Assembly (NCBI GenBank): GCA_025617745.1
Contig: CM046871.1
Location: forward strand, 32,061,579-32,125,578
DNA from: Heliocidaris erythrogramma
Lineage: Eukaryota; Echinodermata; Echinoidea; Camarodonta; Echinometridae
Direction: 5' to 3'
Length of the DNA stretch: 64,000 nt
Shown: positions 18,606 through 30,786 of the stretch, one piece after another
Layout of the letters: each line of letters starts with the position of its first letter
Numbering within the stretch: the stretch's first letter is position 1
Notes under the pieces: model-generated
What the model was told of the DNA's origin: nothing
The model's database searches: none
The model's input: the letters and a program-made list of their open reading frames with translations, nothing else
Made by a program: the position numbers and the translations under genes

Positions 18606-19084
18606 TTTCAATTGGTATGATCATCATTGTAATCAGGATGATCATAATAATGGGGAAATACTAAACTGAAGATAGGAAGTCAAGAATGCCACGCATGGAG
18701 ATGCTTCTTGAGGACAGGAATGTAGAAAATGTGTGGAACGGTCATTGGAAGATGTGATAATATTTGTGCAAGATAACAATCATGATAATGGTGATGATTA
18801 TCATGATGAAGGTGATATAATGATGGTGATGACAATAATAATAGCAATGATGATCATGACGGTGATGATATTATATCATCATCATCATCATGAATATCAT
18901 CATGACAGTGCTGATGATAATGATGTTGATGATAATCATCATTATCATTATCATCATCATCATCATCATGAATATCATGACAGTGATGAAGATATTGATG
19001 TTGATGATTATCATGATAATGATATAATGATGATGATGATGATAATGGTGATCATCATCATGATTATCATCAACATCATTATCA
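18606..19084. repeat. Spacer with GAT/ATC microsatellite
   Basis: Non-repetitive up to about 18775, then imperfect gatgat and atcatc tracts to 19084. Bases 18606-18720 match copy 2 (about 54092-54210). No gene is seen. Confidence 0.8.
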
Positions 19085-19318
19085 TTTTGAGAAATTGTGA
19101 TATCAAATAGGACTAATGATATTGCAGGATAGCTTTAATACACTTCAGGGAATCAGATTTTCCATAGGGTTATACATAAACTACTGCACACTACTTTCTA
19201 ATAGACATAACATGCAAAATAAGACATTTTATTACTTTGTTTGTGATTGCTTATGTTATAATAGTCGAAGAAGATGGTAAAATGAAAGGCAAAAAGAAGC
19301 AAAAAAAAAAAAATTTAA

Positions 19319-19382
19319 TGGACCCATCGGGGATCGAACCTGGGTCACCGGAATGAGAGGCAAGTGCTTTGACCAATATACC
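19319..19382 (-). other. tRNA-like module (Glu-CTC-like) in unit 2, copy 1
   Basis: The minus strand has gcctctcattccgg, then gacccaggttcgatcccc and a T run. It is almost identical to the module at 52646-52710. The acceptor 5' strand is missing. Confidence 0.55.
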
Positions 19383-20628
19383 AAAACATTTCCCATAGAG
19401 ATAACACGTAAACGAAAAACGGGATTCTGAAATTCCATTTTGTAGTGAAAAATTGGGCATGATCCCTACATCTGATCAAAAATTGGAGACCACATTTGTA
19501 AAAGCTTATAGTCTCAGCTATAACATACTAAAATCTGGAAGAAAATAGACCAAAAACAACTGAGATACAGCTCAGAGAACAATGTCATGTAGATTCATGA
19601 TTCGAAAAAAAATCATCTTCCATAGACATAACACGCAAATAGGGAAAATTCTGACATGGCATCTTTAATTGAAAATTTCACTGTGATGACGTCATCAAAA
19701 TGAAAAACCGTGATGATTGATCTTGTAGAGAATTGTCTCAGCTATGACATAGCAAAATCTGGGCGAAAAACGACTAATAATTACGAATCTAGAGCCAAAT
19801 TTGCATAAATGTGATGACGTGAAAACATGAAAAATGGAAATTTTGACTTCTGGCGCCATTTTGATGACGTCATAATGTTTATAAGGGTCAAATGATACAT
19901 GAAATGAAATCTATGATTCATACCCTACGTGATGATGACAAAAAAATTGGGGATTTGTGGACTATTTAAAGAGCTAGAGTTAATTTTGTAGAGGCATGTT
20001 TTTGCACGTTTTTACGTTATTTTCGACATAGACGCGCGCACGGATTTTGAACTTTGACGCGCCCGTACGACCTTATTATTGATTGAAATTGATTCCAAGT
20101 TGATGGAAATGATGAAGAAAAGTGTCAGGATTGCAAATCAATCGAAAAAACAGCGATTTAACGTTATTTACGACTTGTGCGCGCGTAAAACGCGCGCGCG
20201 GACGCTTACGTACGGATATTTTTGAAATGCTCAAAATGACCTGAAACGTGTGCAGACTTGATCCTATGTGATTTTGAGCATTTTTAAATTTTGACGCGCG
20301 CGTACGCGCACGTCCTGACCTCTAGATGACCTGTGAGGACATGACTTGATGACCCGTCATGTGAAGTTTATGTGATGTGAATATAGTTGATTTTTGATGA
20401 TCGATTATGAAGATATAACCGATCTTGTAAATTTACAAAATGGCGTCTTGATGACGTCACGATGACCTGATGACCTCCAAAATGTTAATGGATCATGTCC
20501 ATAATTGACCTCATACATGACAGGAAACTCGATGATATTGACCTTGCCGATTTTGAGATTTGGTGGGTACAAAAATTTGTAATAAAAATAAATAAATAAA
20601 AATAAAGAAAAATCTTGACAAAATTAAT

Positions 20629-20775
20629 AGGTGATCTGTCGATACCGACAGACCACCTAAAAATAAAGAAAATCTTGACAAAATTAAAAGGAGGTCTGTC
20701 ATAAATGACAGACCACCTAATAAAGAAAATCTTGACAAAATTAAAAGGAGGTCTGTCATAAATGACAGACCAACC
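20629..20775 (+). other. Array of three ~57-60-bp hairpin repeats
   Basis: Hairpins lie at 20629-20658, 20689-20718 and 20746-20775, each preceded by aatcttgacaaaatta. The first uses tctgtcg/cgacaga around its loop and the others tctgtca/tgacaga, so the closing pair has changed on both sides. The duplicated unit ends here. Confidence 0.8.
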
Positions 20776-20867
20776 AATAAAGGCAGAATGTGACAAGAAG
20801 ATGATACGAGCTATCCATACATCCTACGCTCAATTCATGGCCTTGTTCTCGCACCTTCTTTTAAAAA

Positions 20868-21040
20868 TCTTTAGCCTTGGTCACATTTGACCGATGACGA
20901 TAACGATAACGAGCTTTTCAATCAACGTTTGAGTATATGATCGTGTCTGTTAATAGCAGGGCAGCTCTTGTGTGTACCCAGGGTGTACCTTTTATGAAAA
21001 ATATCGTTTTCGTTATCATTATCGGCCAAATGTGACCCAC
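20868..21040. mobile_element. Small MITE
   Basis: ggtcacatttgaccgatgac near the left end matches the reverse complement of the right end (atcggccaaatgtgacc), and both arms continue into cgataacg words. A 10-bp direct repeat, cttttaaaaa, flanks it (20858-20867 and 21041-21050), probably the target duplication. Confidence 0.7.
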
Positions 21041-21050
21041 CTTTTAAAAA

Positions 21051-22697
21051 GATCGGTGCCTCCCTGTTGCTCCCTTTGTCAACAATGCCTCTTCAACGGC
21101 TGGAACCACACTATGCCACGGGCCCCAACAAAAGTTATAGAAAGAGGGTTAATTTTTATTATTTATTAGATAGGCCTATTGGGCCTTTACTCCATACAGC
21201 TAACAGAGTGAACAAGCTTATTCCTAAAAGTCTATCAGTTCTGGCACTATTTTGCCTGGCGTAGACCACCTGTTCATGTTAATCATTGTTTCTCGACCAA
21301 TCTCATGGGCGCTATCATAATAGCTACACGTTCAACAGAGGGATGGGCGACCACCTTGACCCAGCTTGTGTATTCGCATTATAGTCTAATTTCTGTCTCT
21401 GCCACCTCCCTGCATGTTCTAACAATACCATATGCAGTGGCACAACTATACGAGTAGGGCTGGGTGGAGATGGGGCTTGTCCCACCAAATTTGTTCCTTA
21501 CCAAACTTATACGTCCGTTGCAAACCGTGAGATGTCTGAATGCTTTCTATGCATACACAGGTAGAATAGAAAGATTGGACGTTGAATGGTCAAGTTAATT
21601 TCTTGTACTTGTTATGTTTGATTTGGTTTGAATAAACTATCTATCTATCTATTTATATAATGGGATTTTAAAATAACAGACTGTTTTCACAGAAATTTAT
21701 TGCCTACTCTTGAAGAGCAAGGAGACAATGCATGCTATACATTCAATCACAGCTCATCATCATAAGAAGTGCACTTTATAAGAAAATAAATCTCTCAATC
21801 TTTCAAGAAAATGATGAGATGCAACGTCTAAATAAATTATGTAATATCGTGTTCTCAGTTGCGCATTAGAATAGTCATTTACATGCGCGTAATTAGAAAA
21901 CAAAAGTGGAGTATACCAAAAGGTATATTTTTTCTGAAAACGCTTGTGGCCAAACCAAAACAATGTATAACTGGAATCGCCCACAGTCTTAAAATATGAT
22001 ATACCCAATTTAGTAAGAACTTGTCATTAAAAGTTGTGGATAAATTTTAAAGCGAAGAAGCAAACACAAATTAAAGATCTTGACTATAACACTTTTACAT
22101 GTCATATAATTACAAGAAATTCCATTTGGTGTTGCATGCATGGTTACATGTAAAGGTTATCCCCAAAATCATCAACTCAAAAAACCTCTTATGTCGATGA
22201 AATTTTAAAATTATCACTCGTGACTTTTAAGAATCCTTTTTCTTTTATTGCCCGTGACGTCATAAAGGGCATCTCTTTTTGTAACCATGGAATTGGCATG
22301 ATTTTGTGCAATTTTACTCAACAACATAAAAAATGCATATCCAATCACTTCTATCTTTCAATGGAGAGTCCCAAATGACCGAAGATACCTAAAGGAAAGA
22401 CTTCCGCTGTTTTTGTTTTTGAGTTACGGTATAGTTTGTTCTTTGAACCATATGCTTCGTAGTATTCAATTTTTTTAAGGACTTTTTACGGTTCAGATAA
22501 CTTTTTAAATCCCGAGTAAAAAGGAACCTCGGTATGAAGCGATGGTCGCTCGGATGTTTGTAATATCATTAACATTAGAATTTGATTTAAATTGAACTTG
22601 AACTTTATTTTCCACTTTCAAGGGAACAACTTAATATAGGGGTTCAACAGACCCAACAGGCTGACAATGTCGATCTCGTGGGCTGTCGGTCTACTGG
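21051..22697. other. Gene-free unique DNA
   Basis: No gene or structured RNA recognised. It holds a short CTAT microsatellite (about 21638-21655). The small ORFs on either strand have no recognisable domain. Confidence 0.5.
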
Positions 22698-22830
22698 GAG
22701 CGTTTCATGAAAGGACTTGTCAGATATTTTATCCGACAAATTTGCTCTCAGCCAATCAGATGCAATGATTTCAGTAGCTTATAACAGTTGTGGGATAAAA
22801 TATCCGACAACTTCCTTTCATGAAACGCTC
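22698..22830. mobile_element. Short MITE (~133 bp) with ~38-bp inverted ends
   Basis: gagcgtttcatgaaagga at the left is mirrored by tcctttcatgaaacgctc at the right. Both arms continue into gtcngatattttatcc, with one or two mismatches. The centre is about 55 bp. No clear target duplication was found. Confidence 0.8.
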
Positions 22831-22904
22831 TGCTGGAATGTCCCGCCTCATAAACTTGTAATATAAGTTAAAATTTGATTATTTTTTTCGAATACAAATA
22901 TACT

Positions 22905-23070
22905 GCGTCCCCGTCCCCCCCCCCCCCCACTCTCTCTCTCTTTCTCTATCTCTCCCTTTCTCTCTTCCTCTCTTTTTCCTTTTCTCTCGTTTTCTTTTTT
23001 CTTCTCTATCGCCCCCCCCCCTGTGTAATTTGTCTCCCTCTTTATTCTCTTTCTCTTTCTCTCTCCAATA
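22905..23070. repeat. C- and CT-rich low-complexity tract
   Basis: Poly-C runs and (tctc)n stretches. The ORF through it is compositional. Confidence 0.85.
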
Positions 23071-23918
23071 AATTTCTTTTTGTAAGGGTTGTTAAGGGAG
23101 TTTTTATCGAGCCCCTGTGTTGACTTACGTCAGTTATTCTCTTGCTCGTTTAAAATTAATCGCTCAATAAATCCAAGCTTTCAAGGAAATTTACTAAGTG
23201 AATGAATATCAGTCAGAAAATAGAATTTACAAAGTACGGAAAGGTCATTAGCGGAAGAAAAACGCCACAGAGGCTACAAGGCTGATAAATTGACGAATCC
23301 ATTTACTAAAAATTGAAGGAAATCATCGCTCCCACGTACAACGTACAGCTTGACCTCACCTGTATAAAGCATGTCACTGATCCTGACTTGTTTTTTAGCC
23401 TTCTCGCCATTTTAAGTCACGGCAACCTGTTTTATCCTGACCAAATGATATGGCATGCATCACTTTTAGGCGATCATTATGGTGTGCCTTTCTATTTATA
23501 AAGCAAATGCGTTATACCACTGTATGTCTTGTTATTTTCATCCCTGAACCATTATGTTGATCATTACTCTTCATCCTAACATAAAGTGGACTGTCGCGTA
23601 AAATGGTGAGCCGTACATGTCAATGCATTAAGAGCCAATTAATTATCTATTCTTAGAATCGCTCATAATTCCATAGCATAGGTACAAGATGGAACAGTGC
23701 ATGGAGTTAACTTATAGTATATACATGCCCTAGCCTCAAGAGGGCTAATAAAAAGAAAACTTTATTAATTTACAAAACAAAACAAATCAATCGACTGTTA
23801 GCATATCATAGTCGGCACTGCGATCATGAGATTGGTTTCCTGGTAAATGACAATGTTTTTAAATTCTAGTGAAAATAATATCTAAGAGTTCAAATATCAA
23901 AGTTCTCGGACAAAAATT
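23071..23918. other. Gene-free unique DNA
   Basis: Nothing recognised on either strand. Confidence 0.45.
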
Positions 23919-24121
23919 GGTGATGATGATGATGATGATTACGGTGAAGAAAAAGAGGATAATGACCATGATGATTATAATGAGGACGATGAGGGGAATT
24001 TGATGATGATGATGATGATGATGAGAATAAGGAGGAGGAGGAGGATAATGATGATGATAATAATTATGATAATGATAATGATGATGATGATGATGATGAT
24101 GATGGAGGTGGTGGTGGTAGT
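23919..24121. repeat. GAT/GAG/GGT microsatellite
   Basis: Long gatgat runs grading into gaggag and ggtggt. The antisense His-rich ORFs come from this composition. Confidence 0.9.
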
Positions 24122-24828
24122 GGTGGTAATGGTTTTCACGACATAGCCGATGGGGAAACCCGGCAAAGCGCACACCCCTCCTTTTTTTTGGGGGGGGGGG
24201 GGTGTGGTGGTCATTTTCGGTGCAGCTTTAAATACATGCATATTTTGTTTCTGAGCCTTCAAATGGGAAAGTGGCGCTGGGCCGGGGTTACAACCCTCTT
24301 TTCTTTGACGGTATAATTCATAAGCACACCCCCCCCCCCCCCAACCTTCCCCATGGACAAGGTGATTTTCCGCACAGACCTCAGCCACTTATCTTGTGGA
24401 TGACACGGTTTGAACCTGGAGCACAACTTTCACTCTTCATTATGTCGAGCATAGACTAACAGAAGGAATTGATAAAATCTCATATCGTCAAACTCTAGAA
24501 AAAACACATTTTCAGTCAGTCATCTCAAACCAGACCACCCAAGGGAGATGGAATACTCAGAAATACTATAAGATTGATGTTATCCATGCCTATATCACAA
24601 AGGTGTAGCTTGAAAATTGTTACAAATAAAGTAACCAATACCCAGCGTGTTCCCAGCACGTGTTCCTAACACAACATACCCACTTCACATTTATCCGCTA
24701 ATCCCATATACCCTTTATAGCTGATTAGTAGGGATTTAATGCTTGGGCTTAATTTGTAAAAAAAAATTACAATTTGATAAAAATGTTGAATAATGTATTA
24801 TTTTTCTTATTTCAGTTGATATATAGGG
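24122..24828. other. G/C-run-bearing noncoding DNA
   Basis: Contains a T8G12 run (about 24182-24202) and a C15 run (about 24328-24342) about 145 bp apart in opposite sense, as in other foldback elements here, but I could not define inverted ends. No gene is seen. Confidence 0.4.
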
Positions 24829-24853
24829 AGAGAGAGAGAGAGAGAGAGAAATA

Positions 24854-24891
<38 letters not shown>
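24829..24891. repeat. (GA)n and (TA)n microsatellite
   Basis: agagag followed by atatat tracts. Confidence 0.9.
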
Positions 24892-24893
<2 letters not shown>

Positions 24894-25064
24894 GTTAAAG
24901 GAAATGAGAGAATAATGGTTGCGTAACTTAAATCAAAGTTCCCCAGAGCTGTCCTCCCTTTTTGAATTTTTTTTTGGCAAAAGCTCAAAAAATGTCTCCG
25001 CCGGGAATCGAACCCGGGTCGTTGGCTTAGAACGCCAATGCCTTAACCACTAGACCACGGAGAC
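24892..25064 (-). mobile_element. SINE-like repeat with intact tRNA-like head
   Basis: On the minus strand a tRNA (25064-24994) is followed by about 100 bp containing aaagggaggacagctctggg. That body recurs without the tRNA at 25299-25380, which marks the unit as a repeat and not a single-copy tRNA gene. A T-rich run separates head and body. Confidence 0.65.
24994..25064 (-). tRNA. tRNA-Arg(TCT)-like gene or SINE head
   Basis: It folds completely: acceptor gtctccg/cggagac 7 bp; D stem gtct/aggc; anticodon stem ttggc/gccaa with loop gttctaa (anticodon TCT); T stem ccggg/cccgg with loop ttcgatt. The discriminator base is A and no CCA is encoded. A and B boxes are good. The short 4-nt variable loop is normal for arginine. 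Whether it is a functional gene or a very young SINE head is open. Confidence 0.7.
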
Positions 25065-25298
25065 GGGTCAGTGGTTTCGGCGACACCAGATTCAATTGAA
25101 CGACAAATTGACAAATCTTCAACCTTATTAATTAATTCCTATGCCGGGGGCAGGTGAGTTTTCAACAAAGACAAGCCGCGTGCCTCAGCTGGATCTAAGC
25201 GAAATGCTTTGACTTGAGATACATTAGAATAATTATTAACAATATTGTAAGGAAATAACATATACAACAGCTTTGACAACTCACGTGGAAATAAATAC

Positions 25299-25380
25299 AA
25301 TGTGAAAGGAAATGAGAGAATAATGGTTACGTAACTTAAATTAAAGTTCCCCAGAGCTGTCCTCCCTTTTTGATTTTTTT
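25299..25380 (-). repeat. Second copy of the SINE body without its tRNA head
   Basis: About 80 bp nearly identical to 24892-24972 in the same orientation. A CA microsatellite starts where the tRNA would be. Confidence 0.8.
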
Positions 25381-25412
25381 ATACACACACACACAGACAC
25401 ACACACACACGC
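25381..25412. repeat. (CA)n microsatellite
   Basis: acacac tracts. A second, smaller one lies near 25605-25640. Confidence 0.9.
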
Positions 25413-28058
25413 ACACAGTCTTGTATTGCTTTATTTCCGAGGACAAGTATTGTTCCTCTATTGTTCCTCCGTCCTCGGACAGTCGACGGAATAAAGGACA
25501 AATTCATTGTTCGACGTTCGAGGACTATTGTCCGGCTTCCGAGGACCATTGTTGTCATGATTTTTTTTTTGTTCTCTGTCCGAAAATGTCCTCGGACATA
25601 CTGCTAAACACGCACACACTCACGCCACACACACACACAGGCAATGCGCGAGAGGGAGAGAGAGAGGGGGGCGGGGATATAGGGAGTGATAGATACAGAT
25701 AATTTTATGAGATTACGGTTGATACGGATATTAAGGTTAGTAGAAGGGATATTTTTAAATTATCAGGATATAAGATTAACTCAAATATGAAATGAGTTTT
25801 GTCATATCCCACATTCTTTGGGCACACCTTATCAATACCCTAAATAAATATTTTGTGCTCATTTTTATCTAGCACTTTTGTGGTCTCTGGATTTAGAGAG
25901 AACACTCTTGGCTAGGCGAAACTGCAGGCAGTAAATTATTATGGTTATTTATTTATACTTTTTACGAAATATTCACCACTAATGATCACTGTTATTTGTC
26001 CGAGTTCTATAGAAAGTTCTTAGAAAGTAAATGTTTAAAAAATGTAACATCTCAAACATAATAATACTAGAAAGAGAAGAGAAATATACCCGAAATGAAA
26101 GGTATAGCCTGATGTTTTGTGGGTCTTCAAACGGGATGTGGGACACAGACCGTGTCCATTGGATACGTCATGAGTCATTAGTATACACCAAACAGTCCAA
26201 GATGGAGATAATGCTATTTTTACAACCCCTTTTCCTCTTCCACGCGGTCTACAGCCATCCCTAAGTACCATTCACATGAATAAATCAAGATGACCCTCAC
26301 TAAATGTTGAAATCGGAGGATGTTTTTGACGAAATAATCTGCTGGGGGCAATTCAATATCGACGAAAACAAATTCAAATTATCTCTTGTGAAATGTTTAT
26401 CCTCTACCGCGGCATAAGACCCCGGAAATATTCCGTTATTGAGCCCTCTACGTCAGTGGAAATAATGGCTATTTCCATTAATAGTAGACACCTCTTCTAT
26501 TTGTGGATATCAAATTTTAATGCAATTTTTTTTGTTTGCTGTCAATTTTGCTAATCAATGGTAGATAATCCAGCTCGATTATCATTATGAATCCATAGTT
26601 TTTATACGTCCGTTCTTCATTATTGTCACGAAGAGATAATTATGTGTATACTATGGGAGAGTGTCCTTTTCGTGATGTCGGGGGGGGGGGGGGGGTAGAA
26701 AATCACTAATTTTATTACATTTATTAAAATGACGATCGTTTTTTAGAACCTGTTATTCTTACTTTAAGATTATATTCAGCAGCCGAACCTATTTACACTT
26801 TGGACATGAGAGGGAATGGGTCTGCCATTCCAATTTGCCGGGTTGGAAGAGAGCAAAAGAGAGTAAAAGTGAAAGGGCACAAGGAAACGTGAAAAGAAGA
26901 TGATACAACTTCTTCCCATAATTCCCGCTGACCTTGTTTCTAAAGCATGTCATCAACCGTCTATAGGAAGATCGTGCCGCCCCCTATATCACAATCATCC
27001 ATACATAGGGTTTGGTCAACTCGGGTTCAGTTGGGCATAATATGGTGTATACTCCCTTATTCCATGCTTTCCTAACAAAGCGACATGCTCCATAACATAC
27101 CTAATGGAACCGAATTGGCAAAACTATGCCTGTCTAGATGGCTCTCTGGCCCTAGGAGTTCTGTGCTCTGGCCCCTGTGAGCACCCTCACTGTCTGGCGG
27201 AACCCACACCCCGCCCTTGGTGTAGGTGTTAGAAGAACAGGTTAAAAGGCACGTACATGTATACAGTCCTTCAGGTATCTTTGTTATCTTCGTTGTCATT
27301 TTGGCTACGCCTATACATGTAATAATCTTTGATGAGACATTGTTGTGAGTCATCAGGTGAATGATTATGAAATGAAAAACATTTTATACTGATCTCTCTG
27401 ATACTGAACATCTCTTTTGGCTTATATATGCCTATTTCTTTGGCATCGTAAAGATATAATGAGCTTTAAAATTCAGGAAAAAATTATCTATAAATTCTTT
27501 TGAAATTAACAACAGCAACAACAAAAAATGATATTGACCTGTATACACGACCTGACATAGCAATATTATGGCGCATGTACTTCATTAACCTCCCATATTA
27601 TTTGATTATAATATGCTTTCTCAGTAATAGGACCATAATCACATGCTACAGTCATGCTTTCGATTGGAAAGACGATCTTTGTAATTCATACATTGGGTGT
27701 CTCATGCACAGTCCATTCAACTGCCACGGTGTCATTTGGGATATCATTCCGATTTCAATGTAGAAAGTAAACATTGCAAATGTGATGCACGTGCGTCTAA
27801 CCATGCAGACGAGGGTACATCATCATAACGGTGTACCAAAACATAGCGACAGAACGAGAATGTCGCAGTGCCATCAGAGGGGAGGGGGGGGGGGGTGCGT
27901 CTCTAGAATAATCTAAAAAGAGCGGGGCTGTTGAGGGACAAAATATTGTAGTGATTAGTCGTCATAAATTTGAATTGGAGGGATGACACATGCATGCACG
28001 CACCCCTCCCCACTGTGTACACGCTCCTGGCTACCACTATGATAGGTTTAAGTGGGGC
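25413..28058. other. Gene-free unique DNA
   Basis: Bases 25430-25600 carry repeated cgaggac and gtcctcgg words in both senses, which suggests a decayed foldback. G runs lie at about 26681-26696 and 27885-27895. No coding exon, tRNA or long repeat recognised. Confidence 0.45.
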
Positions 28059-28386
28059 GGGGGGGGGGGGGCACTCAGATATATGGGTGTACACATGCGT
28101 GTCCATGGGTTTTCAAAATACCCCCTAAACAGGTTTTATACTTGGATGAAAAAAAAACCCTAAACGAGGATTTTTGCGCGGTTTTTCATCATCCAACCCC
28201 CCTAAACAGGTTTGACTTCGGCCAGATTAGTCAAAAGCACCCCTTTTTATTGAAAATCAGCGTTTTTGGACCCCTTAACGCGTAACGCGCGTTACGCGTT
28301 CCACCTGAAAAAAGGACCCCTTTTTACGCGTTTTCTTGGACGCGCATGTGTACACCCATATATCTGAGTGCCCCCCCCCCCCCCCC
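28059..28386. mobile_element. MITE with ~39-bp inverted ends capped by G/C runs
   Basis: gcactcagatatatgggtgt on the left is mirrored by acacccatatatctgagtgc on the right, and the arms continue inward with about one mismatch. The arms end in a G13 run and a C16 run. The centre has aacgcgtaacgcgcgttacg, itself palindromic. No coding capacity. Confidence 0.85.
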
Positions 28387-29022
28387 GGGACACATACTCA
28401 AAAGTACCGTGATAGTACAATGCTCCATGACACGAGAAGGCATGCACACGAGTTTCTAATCACGTCAACTTGCATGCACTCTGTCCAACCACGTCCTATT
28501 GATATTGAACATAACACGCTCTGAATACGATGCTACCTTAATTGATAATATCGGCTTTCGTGAAGAAAATTGATTTTAGCCATGCATGTGAGACCTTAAC
28601 ATACTTAACTGACCACCTTTATTATCAGAGCGTAACCAATAGTATGTTGTATTCACCTTTCTTTAGAGTGAAAGCTTTCAACCGAGAAAATCTGTCATAA
28701 GAGAGTTATTCTCGTATCTTTGGGTAGACCGAAATTATATATGAATTCAACAAAGCCTATATATCAGCCGATAGGTTATCAAATTAATGGAACTCCCAAT
28801 CAGTATAATAAACATTTATGTCGCTGCCCCGACATAGCAACCAATGAACACCAGTGGTTTGCAATAAACGTGTAACATCAGAAAGGGGAGACTTCGATGT
28901 CTTCACAGCCTTGGTTAAAATAGATGTGAGATTGTTGATGTCTCAGCTGATCTTCTTTGAGAAAATAAAATAATGTTAATTTGAATTGAAATAAATTGCA
29001 TGCATCTTCCTACCACCCGCCT
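28387..29022. other. Gene-free unique DNA
   Basis: Nothing recognised. Confidence 0.45.
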
Positions 29023-29361
29023 ACCACATCACCACCAATACCACATCACCACCAATACCACCACCACAATTGCAGCATCATCGCCATCATCATTATCATT
29101 ATCATCATTATCATCATTATCATCATTATTAATATCATCATCATCATTATCATTATCATCATTATCATCATCATCATCATTATTATCATCATTATTATCA
29201 TTATCACCATTATCATCATTATCATCATCACCACCACGATCATTCAGATGCGGCGGAACGTCGGGCTTGGACGATGTAAGTGGGGGCACCTTTTGTCCGC
29301 CAAACAAAAGGTGCCTCCCCTCCACTTCCATTGTTCGAGTCACGATCATCATCGTCATCAA

Positions 29362-29396
<35 letters not shown>

Positions 29397-29445
29397 GTAT
29401 CATCATTATTGTCATCATTATTGTAACCATCAACATCAACATCGT
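29023..29445. repeat. CAT/ATT microsatellite interrupted by a foldback
   Basis: Two atcatt/atcatc tracts (29023-29232 and 29346-29445) flank a segment with an 11-bp perfect stem, gcaccttttgt/acaaaaggtgc, at 29286-29314. Long ORFs in several frames are microsatellite artefacts. Confidence 0.85.
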
Positions 29446-29654
29446 ACCATCATTATCAAAGTCATTTTTTCTTTTTCCACGTCAATATTACCCACATTAT
29501 GATTAGCTGTTTAGTTCCGCAGTACGTATGTAGGTTCCCCTCCCTCTATTTTCCCCTCTCGACCTGTCTTAATTAAATTATCTCAAAAGAATTACGATTT
29601 TATTCAGTGATCTAAATGTTTTGAAGCTCATTCAGGGGTGTCGATCCGTGTTCA

Positions 29655-29879
29655 CGATTAGGGGGGAGGTGGGAATGACCGGCAAGGGAGCGAAGCCAGT
29701 GGCGTATCTAGGGCTTATGAAGTTATCCCCCCCCCCCCCCCGAGTGCCCAAACTTATCTACGTTAGCGAGGGAGCAAAGCGACCGAGCGGGAAATTTTTC
29801 AATTTTTAACCCTAAAAAACGCAATTTCTTGTGCATTTTACCAGGAAATTTTGCAACTGACCACCGCAATTGAGCGGTA
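29655..29879. repeat. 225-bp direct repeat, copy A1
   Basis: Nearly identical to 30013-30236, including the left end of the hAT-like element and a C14 run. The copies are separated by a 133-bp block that itself recurs at 31475-31608. Confidence 0.9.
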
Positions 29880-30012
29880 TCATTCTCTACAACCATGACA
29901 ACCGAACAAGCTATACAAGAATTATTAATGACATAATATTATACTCTTTAAAAAAAAAATCGAGCGATCACTGACGTCACTCCCTGCATGGGGGAGTGAA
30001 AATAGAGTGAAA
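29880..30012. repeat. 133-bp dispersed repeat, copy X1
   Basis: Begins tcattctctacaaccatgac and is almost identical to 31475-31608. It contains a CRE-like ctgacgtcac. A shorter relative lies at about 31668-31720. Confidence 0.9.
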
Positions 30013-30236
30013 CGATTAGGGGGGAGGGGGAATGACCGGCAAGGGAGCGAAGCCAGTGGCGTATCTAGGGCTTATGAAGTTATCCCCCCCCCCCCCCCGA
30101 GTGCCCAAACTTATCTACGTTAGCGAGGGAGCAAAGCGACCGAGCGGGAAATTTTTCAATTTTTAACCCTAAAAAACGCAATTTCTTGTGCATTTTACCA
30201 GGAAATTTTGCAACTGACCACCGCAATTGAGCGGTA
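30013..30236. repeat. 225-bp direct repeat, copy A2
   Basis: Second copy of 29655-29879. This one continues without a break into the downstream sequence (ggtagagaaactcg). Confidence 0.9.
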
Positions 30237-30786
30237 GAGAAACTCGAATTTTATGCATTGATAAACGGTTTTCTATTCACTCACTTCTACAATCGGGAGC
30301 AAAATTAACGAAAACCCTATATAGGCTTGAGAAAGAGTCTAGAAATTCAGAAAGGCTACCTAAAGTTGAGATTTCTTTCAAAAGTTGAACCTTTGCAAAT
30401 GCTGTTTTATACACTTTATCCTATATTGGGGGCGCAATATTTAGCAGGAGTCAAAGCAATTACATCTTTATTTTTCAGATTTTGAACCCTTTTAGCCATT
30501 TAAGAACTATATAGGCCTACTAGGCGCGAAATTACGAGATCCTGAAAGAAAATAATTATGCGAGGGAGCAAAGCGACCCTTTCACTCGAGGGAGCAAAGC
30601 AACCCTTCAAAAACGATTTTTTAGTGCGTTTACCCTGCGGATTTGGGTGCGCATATAATCCGTAAGGATTATGATTTTTCTTCATTTCCCCTTTTTTTCT
30701 TTCTCTCCTTTGCATTTTTTGCGCCCCACCAAGTACCGCCCGGGGCACGTGCCCCCTGGCCCCCTAGATACGCCACTGAGCGAAGC

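Larger units (their letters stand above)
1..20778 (+). repeat. Copy 1 of a ~20-kb direct duplication (left edge outside window)
   Basis: Colinear with 35766-55970 from the first base through the Helentron ORF, the 3' noncoding DNA, the GAT microsatellite and both 1.65-kb repeats. The two copies differ by a few percent in the ORF, plus insertions private to one copy: the SINE at 14357-14645 and the MITE at 14914-15220 here, and the MITE at 51552-51777 in copy 2. The stretch 12986-13715 is replaced by different DNA in copy 2 (48835-50150). Homology stops inside the hairpin array near 20778. Whether the whole unit is one mobile element or a segmental duplication carrying an element cannot be decided here. 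Confidence 0.9.
19085..20778. repeat. Unclassified 1.65-kb repeat, unit 2 of copy 1
   Basis: Same landmarks as the unit at 16940. Its first 100 bases (gatattgcaggatagcttt) resemble unit 1 of copy 2 rather than unit 2 of copy 2, whereas the tail with the hairpin array matches unit 2 of copy 2. The unit is therefore a mosaic. Confidence 0.85.
29697..30778. mobile_element. hAT-like nonautonomous element, rearranged
   Basis: The ends are cagtggcgtatctag and ctagatacgccactg, flanked by the 8-bp direct repeat agcgaagc (29689-29696 and 30779-30786). CAG-type ends plus an 8-bp target duplication fit the hAT superfamily. The left end and flank are repeated at 30013-30236. It lies in an older element rich in agcgaagcgaccgagcgg words. 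Confidence 0.75.

Noticed and set aside
20615-20700. Bacterial promoter and ribosome-binding-site look-alike (ttgaca, aggagg)
   Set aside because: Part of a hairpin repeat in eukaryotic DNA; the match is coincidental.
28996-29506. Two overlapping 168-codon ORFs (poly-Ile/His and Ser/Leu)
   Set aside because: Trinucleotide repeat read in different frames; no domain.
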